Under the pieces are notes generated by a model. That model made no database searches. It was not told the origin of the DNA and saw nothing but the letters and a program-made list of their open reading frames with translations. A stretch of DNA of 64,000 nt from Paenibacillus camelliae (GTDB lineage Bacteria; Bacillota; Bacilli; Paenibacillales; Paenibacillaceae), in assembly GCF_023715345.1 (NCBI RefSeq), contig NZ_JAMBNY010000010.1, positions 104,861 to 168,860 of the forward strand, in the 5' to 3' direction. Position 1 is the first letter of the stretch; the number at the start of each line of letters is the position of its first letter. This document shows, piece by piece, positions 54,066 to 63,663 of the stretch. The translations under genes and the position numbers were made by a program.

Positions 54066-54938
54066 ATGAGTAAACTTGCGTTTCATTCTCCCTATTCTAT
54101 GAAAAAAACGTATTCCATTCGTAGAATCGTATCTACGATCGGATGGATATTCATTACGATTTATGGCATTCTTACTATATATCCCTTGTTTTGGCTTATT
54201 CTAAGCTCATTTAAATCCAATGCACAGTTCTTTAGTGAGCCTTTTGCATTGCCTAATCAATGGATGTTCGATAACTTTATTACCGCATGGACAACGTCTA
54301 AGATGGGTGTAGCTTTCCGCAACTCGACGCTCGTATCCATCATTGCCTTATTGTTTACCTTATTGCTTTCTGGTCTGACCTCTTATGTACTTGCTAGATT
54401 TAATTTCAAACTAAAGGGCCTAACGATGCTCTTTTTTGTTGTCGGCATGTTAATTCCGATCCATAGCACGCTGGTCCCCCTTTTTATATTAATGAAGCAG
54501 CTATCCATACTTAACTCTTACTGGGCGCTTATATTACCTTATACAGCTTTCGCCCTGCCGACAGCAATTTTTATATTAACGGCCTATTTATCTACCATTC
54601 CGAAGGAAATAGAAGAAGCAGCTTATATAGATGGTACTAGCTTATGGGGCGTATTCTTCCGAATTATGCTGCCGATCTCACTCCCTGCTCTATCGACCGT
54701 ATCGATCTTAACGTTTCTTCACTCCTGGAATGACTTTTCGTTTGCATTAGTATTTATAAGCAAGTCTACATTAAAAACATTACCACTTGCTGTTTCCAAC
54801 TTCGCTGATGGCTTTCAGACGGATTATAGTCTAACGCTGGCAGCAATGACGCTATCCGTCATACCAACCATTATCGTATTTTTACTATTTCAGGAGCAGG
54901 TGATGAAGGGCATGACCGCTGGAGCAGTGAAAGGTTAG
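54066..54938 (+). CDS. Carbohydrate ABC transporter permease (MalG/UgpE type)
   Basis: 290 residues, six helices; EAA loop KEIEEAAYIDGTSLWGVFFR and C-terminal MKGMTAGAVKG are typical. AAAGGAGG precedes the ATG, 22 bp after the first permease. Confidence 0.93.
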   Translation: MSKLAFHSPYSMKKTYSIRRIVSTIGWIFITIYGILTIYPLFWLILSSFKSNAQFFSEPFALPNQWMFDNFITAWTTSKMGVAFRNSTLVSIIALLFTLLLSGLTSYVLARFNFKLKGLTMLFFVVGMLIPIHSTLVPLFILMKQLSILNSYWALILPYTAFALPTAIFILTAYLSTIPKEIEEAAYIDGTSLWGVFFRIMLPISLPALSTVSILTFLHSWNDFSFALVFISKSTLKTLPLAVSNFADGFQTDYSLTLAAMTLSVIPTIIVFLLFQEQVMKGMTAGAVKG

Positions 54939-54967
54939 ATGCTTCGATTTGTGGAGGGGATATATTC

Positions 54968-56731
54968 TTGAAGCGATGGATTGATCAATCTTTACGTCAA
55001 AAGCTAACGATACTTATGATATTATCTACGATATTTCCGATTTTGCTACTGGGGATATATTCCTTCTACATCTCACTGCAGGGAAACCGTCAAAACATTG
55101 ATCAAACAGGCAACGATATATTAAATCAGATGGAAGCGAGTCTCAAGTATCAGCTGCAGGATATTGAGCGAACGTCCATCTTTCTAATTGGCCTGCAAGA
55201 AATTCAAGCCTATGCTAGCAGCACAAGCCCTACAGGACAACAGCAATCGGTCGTTCTGAGCATACTAACGAATCTCGTCAGCTCTAAGGACCATATCTTT
55301 GATATATCGCTATATACGAAGGGCTCACCTGATGTGATATCAACCTCGAGCCTGTACTCCTCCGACCTATCCAATCATCTAGATATCAGCTCCGTGAACA
55401 AAAAGGTATGGAGTAATCCTTATGCCGTCGTTAATTATGCAGGAGAGCATCGCATCATTACGTTCGCTCGCCCACTGCGCAGCATTAACAACTACGAGAC
55501 ATTAGGCTGGATTTCTATTAGTGTTAATGAACAGCAGCTCATTGACTCACTCCTCCATTTTCGACTGGACGGTAAGCAAGGTGACATGTACATCCTTAAT
55601 GAACACAATATCATTATCGCTGCCTCACAAAAAGATAGGCTTACTGAAGCAATGGGCCACTATTATCCATTATTAGTGAAGGACGCTAGAGAAAAAGCTG
55701 AGTTTCATAAAGGGGTAAATCGATATAGCTATGAGGGCACTCGCCACGTCATGCTGTACTCCCCTAATTTCTATGAGCAATGGAGTATTATCGGTATGTA
55801 TCCTCACGATATCTACCGAGCTGAAAGCAGCTCCATTCTAAAATTCGCCATCATTACCGTCGTCATATCGATTATGATTACAGGTTTTTTAATACTATTT
55901 ACAGTGCGTCATATTACGAATCCACTACGACTGCTTACAAGATTATTGTCCAAGATCAATCCCGACGAGCCGATGCCTGTCTATCATAGCCGCTCTAATG
56001 ATGAGATAGGTGAGCTGGCCAAGAGCTATAGCAGGCTCAGTAAGCATATTGAGCAATTAAAGAAAAAGGTTGTTCGGATTGAAGTTCGAAAAAAAGAAGC
56101 CGATATGCGTGCACTGCAATCCCAGATCAACCCTCACTTTCTATATAACACACTCTCCTCCGTCCAATGGATTGCTTTAATGGAGAACCAATCAAAAATT
56201 GCAGATATGATCGGCGCACTAAGTGACTTTCTGCGCTTTAGTCTAAACAAGGGCAATGAATTTTGTAAAATTGAGCATGAAATCGAACATGTAAAAAACT
56301 ATGTAACGATACAAAACATCCGATACCCTGATAAATTTGACGTCGATTATATTGTGAATGCTGACGTAACGAATCATTATATGCTCAAGCTATTGCTGCA
56401 GCCACTTGTAGAAAATGCGATGATTCACGGCATTCAAAAGCTTACTGGCAAAGGCAGTATTACCGTATGTATTGAGCAAAAGGGTAATCTTATTCACTAT
56501 ATGGTGCTCGATAATGGAGTCGGCATGAGCGCTGAAAGGCTTGAGTTTGTACAGCAAATGCTGCAATCCTCGATGCAGGATGAAAGCTCCGATGAGGTTT
56601 ACGGCTTACGCAATGTAAACGAACGCCTCATCCTACACTATGGTCCCGATTCACGATTACATATAAAGAGCAGTGCTAACCAAGGAACTCAAATTTATTT
56701 CACCACTCCAATTATAGGAGATAAGCCATGA
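54968..56731 (+). CDS. YesM-type sensor histidine kinase (HPK7/LytS class)
   Basis: 587 residues from a TTG with GGAGGGG 8 nt upstream. Helices at about 12-34 and 293-313 enclose a Cache-like extracellular sensor; HAMP about 315-367; His-kinase motif QSQINPHFLYNTLSS with His near residue 388; ATPase domain with LLLQPLVENAMIHGI and GVGMSAERL. Overlaps the response regulator gene by 4 nt. Confidence 0.93.
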   Translation: MKRWIDQSLRQKLTILMILSTIFPILLLGIYSFYISLQGNRQNIDQTGNDILNQMEASLKYQLQDIERTSIFLIGLQEIQAYASSTSPTGQQQSVVLSILTNLVSSKDHIFDISLYTKGSPDVISTSSLYSSDLSNHLDISSVNKKVWSNPYAVVNYAGEHRIITFARPLRSINNYETLGWISISVNEQQLIDSLLHFRLDGKQGDMYILNEHNIIIAASQKDRLTEAMGHYYPLLVKDAREKAEFHKGVNRYSYEGTRHVMLYSPNFYEQWSIIGMYPHDIYRAESSSILKFAIITVVISIMITGFLILFTVRHITNPLRLLTRLLSKINPDEPMPVYHSRSNDEIGELAKSYSRLSKHIEQLKKKVVRIEVRKKEADMRALQSQINPHFLYNTLSSVQWIALMENQSKIADMIGALSDFLRFSLNKGNEFCKIEHEIEHVKNYVTIQNIRYPDKFDVDYIVNADVTNHYMLKLLLQPLVENAMIHGIQKLTGKGSITVCIEQKGNLIHYMVLDNGVGMSAERLEFVQQMLQSSMQDESSDEVYGLRNVNERLILHYGPDSRLHIKSSANQGTQIYFTTPIIGDKP

Positions 56732-58290
56732 TGAAAATTATGATTGTAGATGATGAAGTGATTATTCGTACCGGATTAGCCACCGTAATTAAGTGGGATG
56801 AGCTAGGACTAACCTTTTTAGAGCCTGCGGCATCTGCAGAGGAAGCGATGGAACGAATTCCAGTAGAGCAGCCTGATATCTTGTTAACCGATATTCGCAT
56901 GACTGGAAAAACCGGACTTCAGCTTGCCGAAGAAGCACGAGAGATTTTACCTAGTTTAGATATTATTATTTTGACTGGCTATGATGATTTCAGCTATACC
57001 CAGCAGGCGATACGCCAAGGAATCAATGACTACTTACTAAAAACGAGCAGGCCCGATGATATTATCCGAACGGTTCTAAGAGCAAAGCAGCGTCTCGAGG
57101 AAAAAAGTCATCAGCATAATCAAGAGCAGCTTGCCCGTCGAAATCATTTACTCGAAAAGTGGATCATTCACGGTGAGCCTATTCAAGAACAGAATGAGCT
57201 TGAAGAGCTGCAGCTCTTGAATCCTGACAGTCAGGCGCAACAGATTTTGGGGTATCAAGTGTGGATGATTACAGGCAGCGGCTGGAATGAGTCACCTAAG
57301 AAGGAAAAGCTGCTCTCCTTTGCGATTGAAAACATCTGCAGAGAGCTGCTTCAATGTGAAACATTTATTCAACAGGAGCGTGTCATCGTGCTTATGCCTG
57401 TTCCTCACATGCAGGATGAACGTGAACGTGAGCTTAAGCTTCGTCGTAACGAGCAAGCTGTCATGAAGATAAAAAGCATGCTGCGTTGCCAGCTCAATGT
57501 CACGATTGGGCAGCTTGTTCATAACAAAGTACATTTACATGATTCCTATAAATCCGCCCTGCACATCGAGCCTTATCATCGTCTGATTAACGATTCCATT
57601 ACTCGGTATGACGATATGCTCTTACGAGCAGGTGCACCTACCACCTGTACAGCAGGCCATGAGCATCAACTAATTACAATTCTGCTTGAGGATGATCCGC
57701 TATCGTTGAAGACATGGGTGAATGATTACATCCAGCAGCATTTAGCGCATCCACAATTTACACTTGATTCATTAGAAGCTGCGATGCAGCATGTCGTCAC
57801 GATTGTGAATCAATGGCTAACAAGGGCACAGCAAGCCATCGACAGAGCAAGTCTCTACCCTCTTAGCATACTTTTCCGTTATAGCAGAGAGATGGAGCCT
57901 TCTGTTTGCTTGTTCCAATATATTCATTCCGTCATGAAAATGTATCATCATCAGCTTGCTAGCTCGACAATATCACATGTTCAAAAAGCGAAAAGCTTTA
58001 TTGAATCTAATGCTGAGCTAGATCTCAATCTTCAACAGGTAGCGAACCGAATCCATATTCATCCTAGCCATTTGAGTGAGCTGTTCAAGAAAGAAACAGG
58101 CATGACCTTTAGCGATTACATTACACAGCAGCGCATGAAGCGTGCAGCTCAGCTATTAAGCACGACGAGATTGAAGGTAGGCGAAATCGCAAACCATGTT
58201 GGCTATACCGATGTGAAGTATTTTAGTCAGCTGTTCAAGAAGGATACAGGTATTACTCCAAGCGAGTATAGAGAGATGACGTATCAATAG
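56728..58290 (+). CDS. YesN-type AraC-family response regulator
   Basis: 520 residues: receiver with Asp55 (LLTDIRM) and Lys in YLLKTSRP, a long middle region, and a C-terminal AraC double helix-turn-helix (LNLQQVANRIHIHPSHLSELFKKETG and VGEIANHVGYTDVKYFSQLF). AGGAG lies 7 nt before ATG 56728. It probably turns on the operon it sits in when mannosides are sensed. Confidence 0.93.
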   Translation: MMKIMIVDDEVIIRTGLATVIKWDELGLTFLEPAASAEEAMERIPVEQPDILLTDIRMTGKTGLQLAEEAREILPSLDIIILTGYDDFSYTQQAIRQGINDYLLKTSRPDDIIRTVLRAKQRLEEKSHQHNQEQLARRNHLLEKWIIHGEPIQEQNELEELQLLNPDSQAQQILGYQVWMITGSGWNESPKKEKLLSFAIENICRELLQCETFIQQERVIVLMPVPHMQDERERELKLRRNEQAVMKIKSMLRCQLNVTIGQLVHNKVHLHDSYKSALHIEPYHRLINDSITRYDDMLLRAGAPTTCTAGHEHQLITILLEDDPLSLKTWVNDYIQQHLAHPQFTLDSLEAAMQHVVTIVNQWLTRAQQAIDRASLYPLSILFRYSREMEPSVCLFQYIHSVMKMYHHQLASSTISHVQKAKSFIESNAELDLNLQQVANRIHIHPSHLSELFKKETGMTFSDYITQQRMKRAAQLLSTTRLKVGEIANHVGYTDVKYFSQLFKKDTGITPSEYREMTYQ

Positions 58291-58304
58291 GAAGGAGCAT
58301 ATCG

Positions 58305-61007
58305 ATGAAGCTGCATAATAATTGGAAGGTACAAGGCTTTGAAGTCGGGGAACGCAGGCCGCTGGAGCTAGCTGCTGCGGATCTGGATGATCGTTTTTGG
58401 ATTAACACCTCCGTGCCAGCAGATATCCATTCGATCTATATTCAGCGTAAACTCATTCCTGATCCGTACTTTGGGCATCAGGATCAAGCAAGCCGATTTA
58501 TTGAGCGCAAGGAATGGTGGTATCGCAAGTCATTCCAGCATGAGACTGTTCATTCAACTCAGCAATCCGAGTCATCTACTGCATTAAAGCATGAGCTCAT
58601 TTTTGAAGGCCTCGACACGTTTGCTACCATTTACTTTAACGGTGTAGAAATTGGCAAAGCAGAAAATATGCATCGCACGTATCGCTTTGATGTTACGAGG
58701 CTACTGAAGAATGGAAAAAACGTTATTGCGATACGGTTTGACCCGCTCCATCTTCACTATGAAAACAAAATGCTGTTCGACTGGTCGTCCTATACGAAGG
58801 AAAGACCATGGATACGTAAAGCAGCGATGAATTGGGGCTGGGATTGGGGCCCACGTCTCGTTACCGTTGGGATATGGAAAGAGGTTAGGCTCGAGCAGAA
58901 GCACAGAATAACGATCGAGCACCTGCATGTGCAAACAAATCAAATTCAGGATCAACACGCCGAGTTTAAAGTAAATGTCGAGCTAACAAAAGCAAGAAGC
59001 TATTCACAATATCAATGTCGAGCTATGCTGTATGACGCCGAGGGCAGCATCGTGGCGCAGCATACCGTTGAGCTGGACAATAGAAGCAGTGCTGACGCTA
59101 AGCGAACTGTTAACGTAGCGCACAGCCGAATCACTCAGCAGACAGTTAACTCAAACAACAGTGCCAACAATCAGCATACTGCTAGCACAAACGAAACAGC
59201 TGTTACTCAGCAAACGGCCAGCGTAAAAGGCAATGTCTGTACCGTACTGCTTACTGTTGCTCAGCCCCAGCTATGGTGGACACATGACTTAGGTAAGCCG
59301 TATCTGTATACCTTGCATGTGGAGCTCATTGATAGCGTTAATGATGTGTGCGTCGCTAAAAAGTCACAACGTGTTGGGATTCGCACCATCGAGCTACAGC
59401 TAGAGAACGAGCAAGGGCAGCCACATTTCCAATTTGTCCTTAATGGCGTAAAGCTTTTTGCCAAAGGAGCAAACTGGATTCCTGCAGATCATATGATAGC
59501 TACGATATCAGATCAACGTTATATCGAGCATATTAAGCTGGCCGTCGCTAGCAACATGAATATGCTACGTGTTTGGGCCGGAGGAATATATGAAAAGGAC
59601 ATCTTCTATGAGCAATGTGATGAACAAGGACTGCTAGTATGGCAGGACTTTGCCTTTGCTAACACCTTGTTCCCGGACTTTAATCAGCCATTCGAGCACA
59701 ATGTGAAGGCAGAGATTATCGATAATGTGAAGAGATTGCGCAGCTATACCTCCCTTGCACTTTGGTGTGGGAACAATGAGATCGACTGGCTCTATGATAT
59801 GAAATCCTCCGAAGGCAGCATCACTTCCCCCTTTTATGGAGAAGCCATCTATCATGAGTGGATTCCTGAGCTGCTGGAGGAGCTGGATCCTGATCGTCCT
59901 TATTGGCCCTCATCTCCCTATGGCGGCGATGATGCGAACGATCCAGATGTAGGTGATCGTCACAACTGGCAGGTATGGCATGGCTCTGTATACCCGCGCC
60001 GCTCTGGAGACATTCCACTGCTTGATTACAGTGTTGAGGGCGTTAGCTTCAAGCATTATAAGCAGGACTTTACGTTGTTTAGCAGTGAATTCGGCATGCA
60101 TGCTTCGGCTAATCGCTTTACGCTGCAATCCTATATTCCAGAAGGTGAGTTTTACTGGAATAGCGATGAGATGGCTTATCGGAACAAGGACACGAATCAT
60201 CTAAAGGGGATTCTATTAATGGAGGGATATACCGATATCCCGCAAAACATTGAGCAGTACATGAACTTCTCAATGCTTACACAGGCTGAAGGACTGAAGT
60301 ATGGTATTGAGCATTACCGTCGTCATATGCACCGAACAAGCGGAGCTTTAATCTGGCAGTTTAACGATAGCTGGCCGGGTACCAGCTGGTCCTTAGTCGA
60401 TTATTTACTGCTTCCAAAAGCATCTTACTATTACGCTAGAAGTTTTTTTGCTCCTGTATTACTATCGATGGAACATGAGCCTCATGAGCCAATGAAATTT
60501 TATGTCGTTAATGATACGCTTGAGCGCTATTCCGGTAAGGTCACTGTCACACTTGCCTCATTCACAGGTGAACAGATTGCTTCGGAAAGCTATGATGTTG
60601 TTGTGGAGCCAGGCTGCTGCACACCTATTGGCATAATTGAAGAAGCTCTCTATTTAACGACATGGAAGGCAAGCGACGTCGTCGTTGTCATGTCCTCTAA
60701 TGATCTGCCTGTCAGCAATAACTATTATTATTTACGAGATCATAAGGAGCTTTCGCTTCCTTCTGCTGAGCTCGAGTGGAGCATCAACCATGAACAACAA
60801 AGCGTTACCGTTAAAGCAAATCACGCACTAGCACGTATGGTTAAGCTAGAAATCATGAATCAGGCCGTTAGCTTTGAGGATAACTACTTCGACCTATTAG
60901 CTGGTGAGCAGCGAGTCATTAACGTCGTTAAGCATGATGCTTCGATTCAGTGGGAACATCTGCACATCACTGCTATAAATAGCGTGCAGCCGACTCCTTC
61001 AACATAG
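58305..61007 (+). CDS. Beta-mannosidase, glycoside hydrolase family 2
   Basis: 900 residues without a signal peptide, so intracellular. N-terminal sugar-binding domain, Ig-like domain, TIM barrel and two C-terminal beta domains. MNWGWDWGPRLVTVGIW and MLRVWAGGIYEKDIFYEQCD are beta-mannosidase hallmarks; acid/base Glu492 is in WCGNNEIDW and nucleophile Glu595 in SSEFGMHA. It removes terminal beta-mannose from imported oligosaccharides. Residues about 267-305 are a Thr/Gln/Asn/Ser-rich insertion with short near-repeats. AAGGAGC precedes the ATG, 14 bp after the regulator. Confidence 0.93.
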   Translation: MKLHNNWKVQGFEVGERRPLELAAADLDDRFWINTSVPADIHSIYIQRKLIPDPYFGHQDQASRFIERKEWWYRKSFQHETVHSTQQSESSTALKHELIFEGLDTFATIYFNGVEIGKAENMHRTYRFDVTRLLKNGKNVIAIRFDPLHLHYENKMLFDWSSYTKERPWIRKAAMNWGWDWGPRLVTVGIWKEVRLEQKHRITIEHLHVQTNQIQDQHAEFKVNVELTKARSYSQYQCRAMLYDAEGSIVAQHTVELDNRSSADAKRTVNVAHSRITQQTVNSNNSANNQHTASTNETAVTQQTASVKGNVCTVLLTVAQPQLWWTHDLGKPYLYTLHVELIDSVNDVCVAKKSQRVGIRTIELQLENEQGQPHFQFVLNGVKLFAKGANWIPADHMIATISDQRYIEHIKLAVASNMNMLRVWAGGIYEKDIFYEQCDEQGLLVWQDFAFANTLFPDFNQPFEHNVKAEIIDNVKRLRSYTSLALWCGNNEIDWLYDMKSSEGSITSPFYGEAIYHEWIPELLEELDPDRPYWPSSPYGGDDANDPDVGDRHNWQVWHGSVYPRRSGDIPLLDYSVEGVSFKHYKQDFTLFSSEFGMHASANRFTLQSYIPEGEFYWNSDEMAYRNKDTNHLKGILLMEGYTDIPQNIEQYMNFSMLTQAEGLKYGIEHYRRHMHRTSGALIWQFNDSWPGTSWSLVDYLLLPKASYYYARSFFAPVLLSMEHEPHEPMKFYVVNDTLERYSGKVTVTLASFTGEQIASESYDVVVEPGCCTPIGIIEEALYLTTWKASDVVVVMSSNDLPVSNNYYYLRDHKELSLPSAELEWSINHEQQSVTVKANHALARMVKLEIMNQAVSFEDNYFDLLAGEQRVINVVKHDASIQWEHLHITAINSVQPTPST

Positions 61008-61042
61008 GGCGCAAAAGCTAATCCTATTACAATACATGAATA

Positions 61043-61085
61043 AATGGCGTTGCGGGGAGGTTATCCCTGCAACGCCATTGTTGTT
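61043..61085. terminator. Bidirectional terminator after the beta-mannosidase
   Basis: AATGGCGTTGC/GCAACGCCATT arms with GGG/CCC inner pairing; 36 bp past the mannosidase stop, and just past the convergent gene. Confidence 0.8.
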
Positions 61086-61093
61086 ATAACCCC

Positions 61094-63472
61094 TTAACGG
61101 TCTCGATTGACTAAGTAATTCAATATATGCTGCAAAAATGTTGTTCGCCGCGGCATCTCCTTCAACGCTTCCATAGCAAGACAGTAGTGCTTCCACATCT
61201 CCTTCTTCGCACCTTCCTGCCCTAATACGGTAACGAAATTTGACGTATTGTTCAGAGCATCCTGACCTACGGATTTTCCAAGCAAATGCGCGTCTCCCTC
61301 CAGATCAAGTAAATCATCCTGAATCTGAAAAGCGATTCCTGCATGATAAGCGAATGTTTTTAGTAGCGATATTTCCTGATCATCAACGTTCGCAAGTATA
61401 GCCGGCATGAGTAAGGCAGCCTCAAAGGCTATTCCGGTTTTGTAGAAGCAAATCATATTTAATTGCTCCAGCGTTAATGCTTTCCCTTTAGCGTTTAGAT
61501 CCATTAGCTGCCCCATACAGAGTTCCTCTGTTGTACGCGAAGAATAATGAATAAGCTTAAGTACGGCTTTCGGGTCGAATTGGTCAAGCGAGGTTTGATC
61601 CTGAATCGCCTTTTGAATGAGATATAGACCCGTTAATTCTGCAGTTGCACTATTGTGTATCTGGTGCAGTGTTGAGCGCCCTCTTCGAATAGACGCGTTA
61701 TCCTGTGATGGTAAATCATCAAATATAAGAGAAGCAGTATGCATGTACTCTAATGATCGTAATAAAGGCACGATCGATTCCGGCTTGAATCCATATTCCT
61801 GCACACCCATGAACCAAGTTATAATTGGTCGCAGCCGTTTAGCATCTCCTGCCAGGCTATAATTTGCCGCATCGATTAGTATCTCCTTTGTAGCAAGGAG
61901 CTCGTCGGACTTGGCGATCTGTAGCGTGCTATTAATTTGCTCACGTGTCGCCTGAATCGTCTTCTTAAACTCTTCCTTAAGCTTGCGTTCGTTTTTAAGA
62001 TTGTTAATAAATTGATCTCGCAGTAGCTTGTCAAAGAAATCCACATCATCAGCTTTTTGCACCAGTCGTTGAATGATCCGATTCAACACGGAATTTCCGG
62101 AAGCGAATATGTCCATCGTTCGATTGTATTGTTCCGTACCGATTCTAGCTTTATACCGCTTGAGACCGTTGATGGCACGACTAAGAATAACTTCACGGCT
62201 CTTAGCATCGGAATGATAAACCTCGTGAATCAAATAGTATATAACCGTCCAGTATAATTCATAGGGATTAATGAGATCTGGTCGCTGATCTCGGTATGTT
62301 AAATAATAGGTATAGGATGTTACCGCTCCATCCTTCATATCGTCGAACATATCAGCAAAATCGTCTGCCAGCTGATTATAAATACCATAGAAGAAGGTTC
62401 GATCCTCAAAGCCTTGATCAAGAGGAGCACGAATGACAGATCTTGCTATTAATCTGGAAGCAGCAGATTTCAATATAACAGGAATATACAGCTCTTCGTT
62501 CGTATACGCAGCATCGGATAAATTCTTAGCTCTATCACGCTCCTGGGAATGAAAGAATGTATACGCCAGCTCAAAAAATTGACTCTGCGCGTCTTGTTGA
62601 TGCTGCTTAATATATTCAAAAGCCTCTGTTAGCTCTGCGTGAATATAGAGCATTAAAGCGTTGTTCTCTCCCGTCCATTCGCCAACCTGCGGCACCGTAC
62701 CCGTGCAAAGCGCAGCTCGTATTACTCGAGAATATTCTGCTTTCTCTTGATCCGTTAACACCTGCGCATCGAGCAAATCATCTATGAATGGGTACGTCAA
62801 TCCATAGGAATAGCCAAGCCTTATCGCTTCATCAAGTCTACGAGCACGTTCTTCAGTCGATGTCTCTTCACTTATCTCTTCACTCGCATGTAGGACAACA
62901 CCTACAATAATCTTAATCAGCTTGCGCTGGGCATGCTCGGCATTCATTCCCTCGGGGATATGAGACGCAACATTCCGTAGCTTCTCTAACACCCAGATTA
63001 CAGCTGTTTCTACATCTTCCTTCTGTGCCCACCGATACAGCTCTACTAAGCTGAAAAACTCTGACTGCTCGTCTTGCTTGCCTTTCGTGGAACGAAGCAA
63101 GCGCTGCTTAACGTCAGCAGCAACACGCTGAATTTTGGCCTCAGTATCAGGTGAATCCAAGGCTTTGCCCAAATCTCTCATATAAATATAGGAGATGCTT
63201 CGATCGAGGTAATCATCCAATTTGCCTGTACGATTCAGCCATTGAATATAACTATAATTATGCCCAGCTTTTGATTTTCTTCTTGGTGACAGGAAGGATA
63301 ACCAGGATCCATGTTGAGTGTGATGTTCCTTCCATAATCTGAAGTCCTCTGTCAAAGCAGGAGCATACGTTTTTTCCTTAACAATCTTATATAATGATGC
63401 AAAATATTGCTTGGCTTTCTGTTCTGCCTGCCGATAACTAGTATCGACATCAACAATTAATTCTTTATTCAT
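61094..63472 (-). CDS. Two-domain polyprenyl synthetase / terpene synthase-like protein
   Basis: 792 residues. The C-terminal part (about 505-792) is a trans-isoprenyl diphosphate synthase: GDAKRLRP (542-549), first Asp motif DDLPSQD (585-591) followed by RRG, and second motif FQIQDDLLD (715-723). The N-terminal 500 residues are all-helical and carry a second pair of Asp motifs, DDLLD (231-235) and QLADDFAD (367-374), 136 residues apart, with Asp at 370, 374 and 378 in the spacing of a class I terpene-synthase NSE/DTE triad. The layout resembles prenyltransferase-terpene synthase chimeras, cyclase first. Product unknown. GAGG lies 10 nt before the ATG at 63472. It is a single-gene unit. Confidence 0.8.
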   Translation of the reverse strand: MNKELIVDVDTSYRQAEQKAKQYFASLYKIVKEKTYAPALTEDFRLWKEHHTQHGSWLSFLSPRRKSKAGHNYSYIQWLNRTGKLDDYLDRSISYIYMRDLGKALDSPDTEAKIQRVAADVKQRLLRSTKGKQDEQSEFFSLVELYRWAQKEDVETAVIWVLEKLRNVASHIPEGMNAEHAQRKLIKIIVGVVLHASEEISEETSTEERARRLDEAIRLGYSYGLTYPFIDDLLDAQVLTDQEKAEYSRVIRAALCTGTVPQVGEWTGENNALMLYIHAELTEAFEYIKQHQQDAQSQFFELAYTFFHSQERDRAKNLSDAAYTNEELYIPVILKSAASRLIARSVIRAPLDQGFEDRTFFYGIYNQLADDFADMFDDMKDGAVTSYTYYLTYRDQRPDLINPYELYWTVIYYLIHEVYHSDAKSREVILSRAINGLKRYKARIGTEQYNRTMDIFASGNSVLNRIIQRLVQKADDVDFFDKLLRDQFINNLKNERKLKEEFKKTIQATREQINSTLQIAKSDELLATKEILIDAANYSLAGDAKRLRPIITWFMGVQEYGFKPESIVPLLRSLEYMHTASLIFDDLPSQDNASIRRGRSTLHQIHNSATAELTGLYLIQKAIQDQTSLDQFDPKAVLKLIHYSSRTTEELCMGQLMDLNAKGKALTLEQLNMICFYKTGIAFEAALLMPAILANVDDQEISLLKTFAYHAGIAFQIQDDLLDLEGDAHLLGKSVGQDALNNTSNFVTVLGQEGAKKEMWKHYCLAMEALKEMPRRTTFLQHILNYLVNRDR

Positions 63473-63663
63473 ATGATGTATACCTCAACTTATCAAATCC
63501 GTGTCATACTAATACGAAGGGATAGTAGTCCGGTTGCATGTCATCTTGTAGATTATATTGTTATCACTAACCATATGCTTTTTAGAAAGATCTTACTACA
63601 TAATGTTATTGCAAATTTAGCTGCTAATTAAGTTACTTCCTCATTCACAAATTCAACATAAAT
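63473..63663. other. Intergenic region between prenyl synthase gene and intron
   Basis: 191 bp, AT-rich, no gene. It should contain the promoter of the 792-residue protein on the minus strand and forms the 3' exon side of the intron. Confidence 0.5.
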
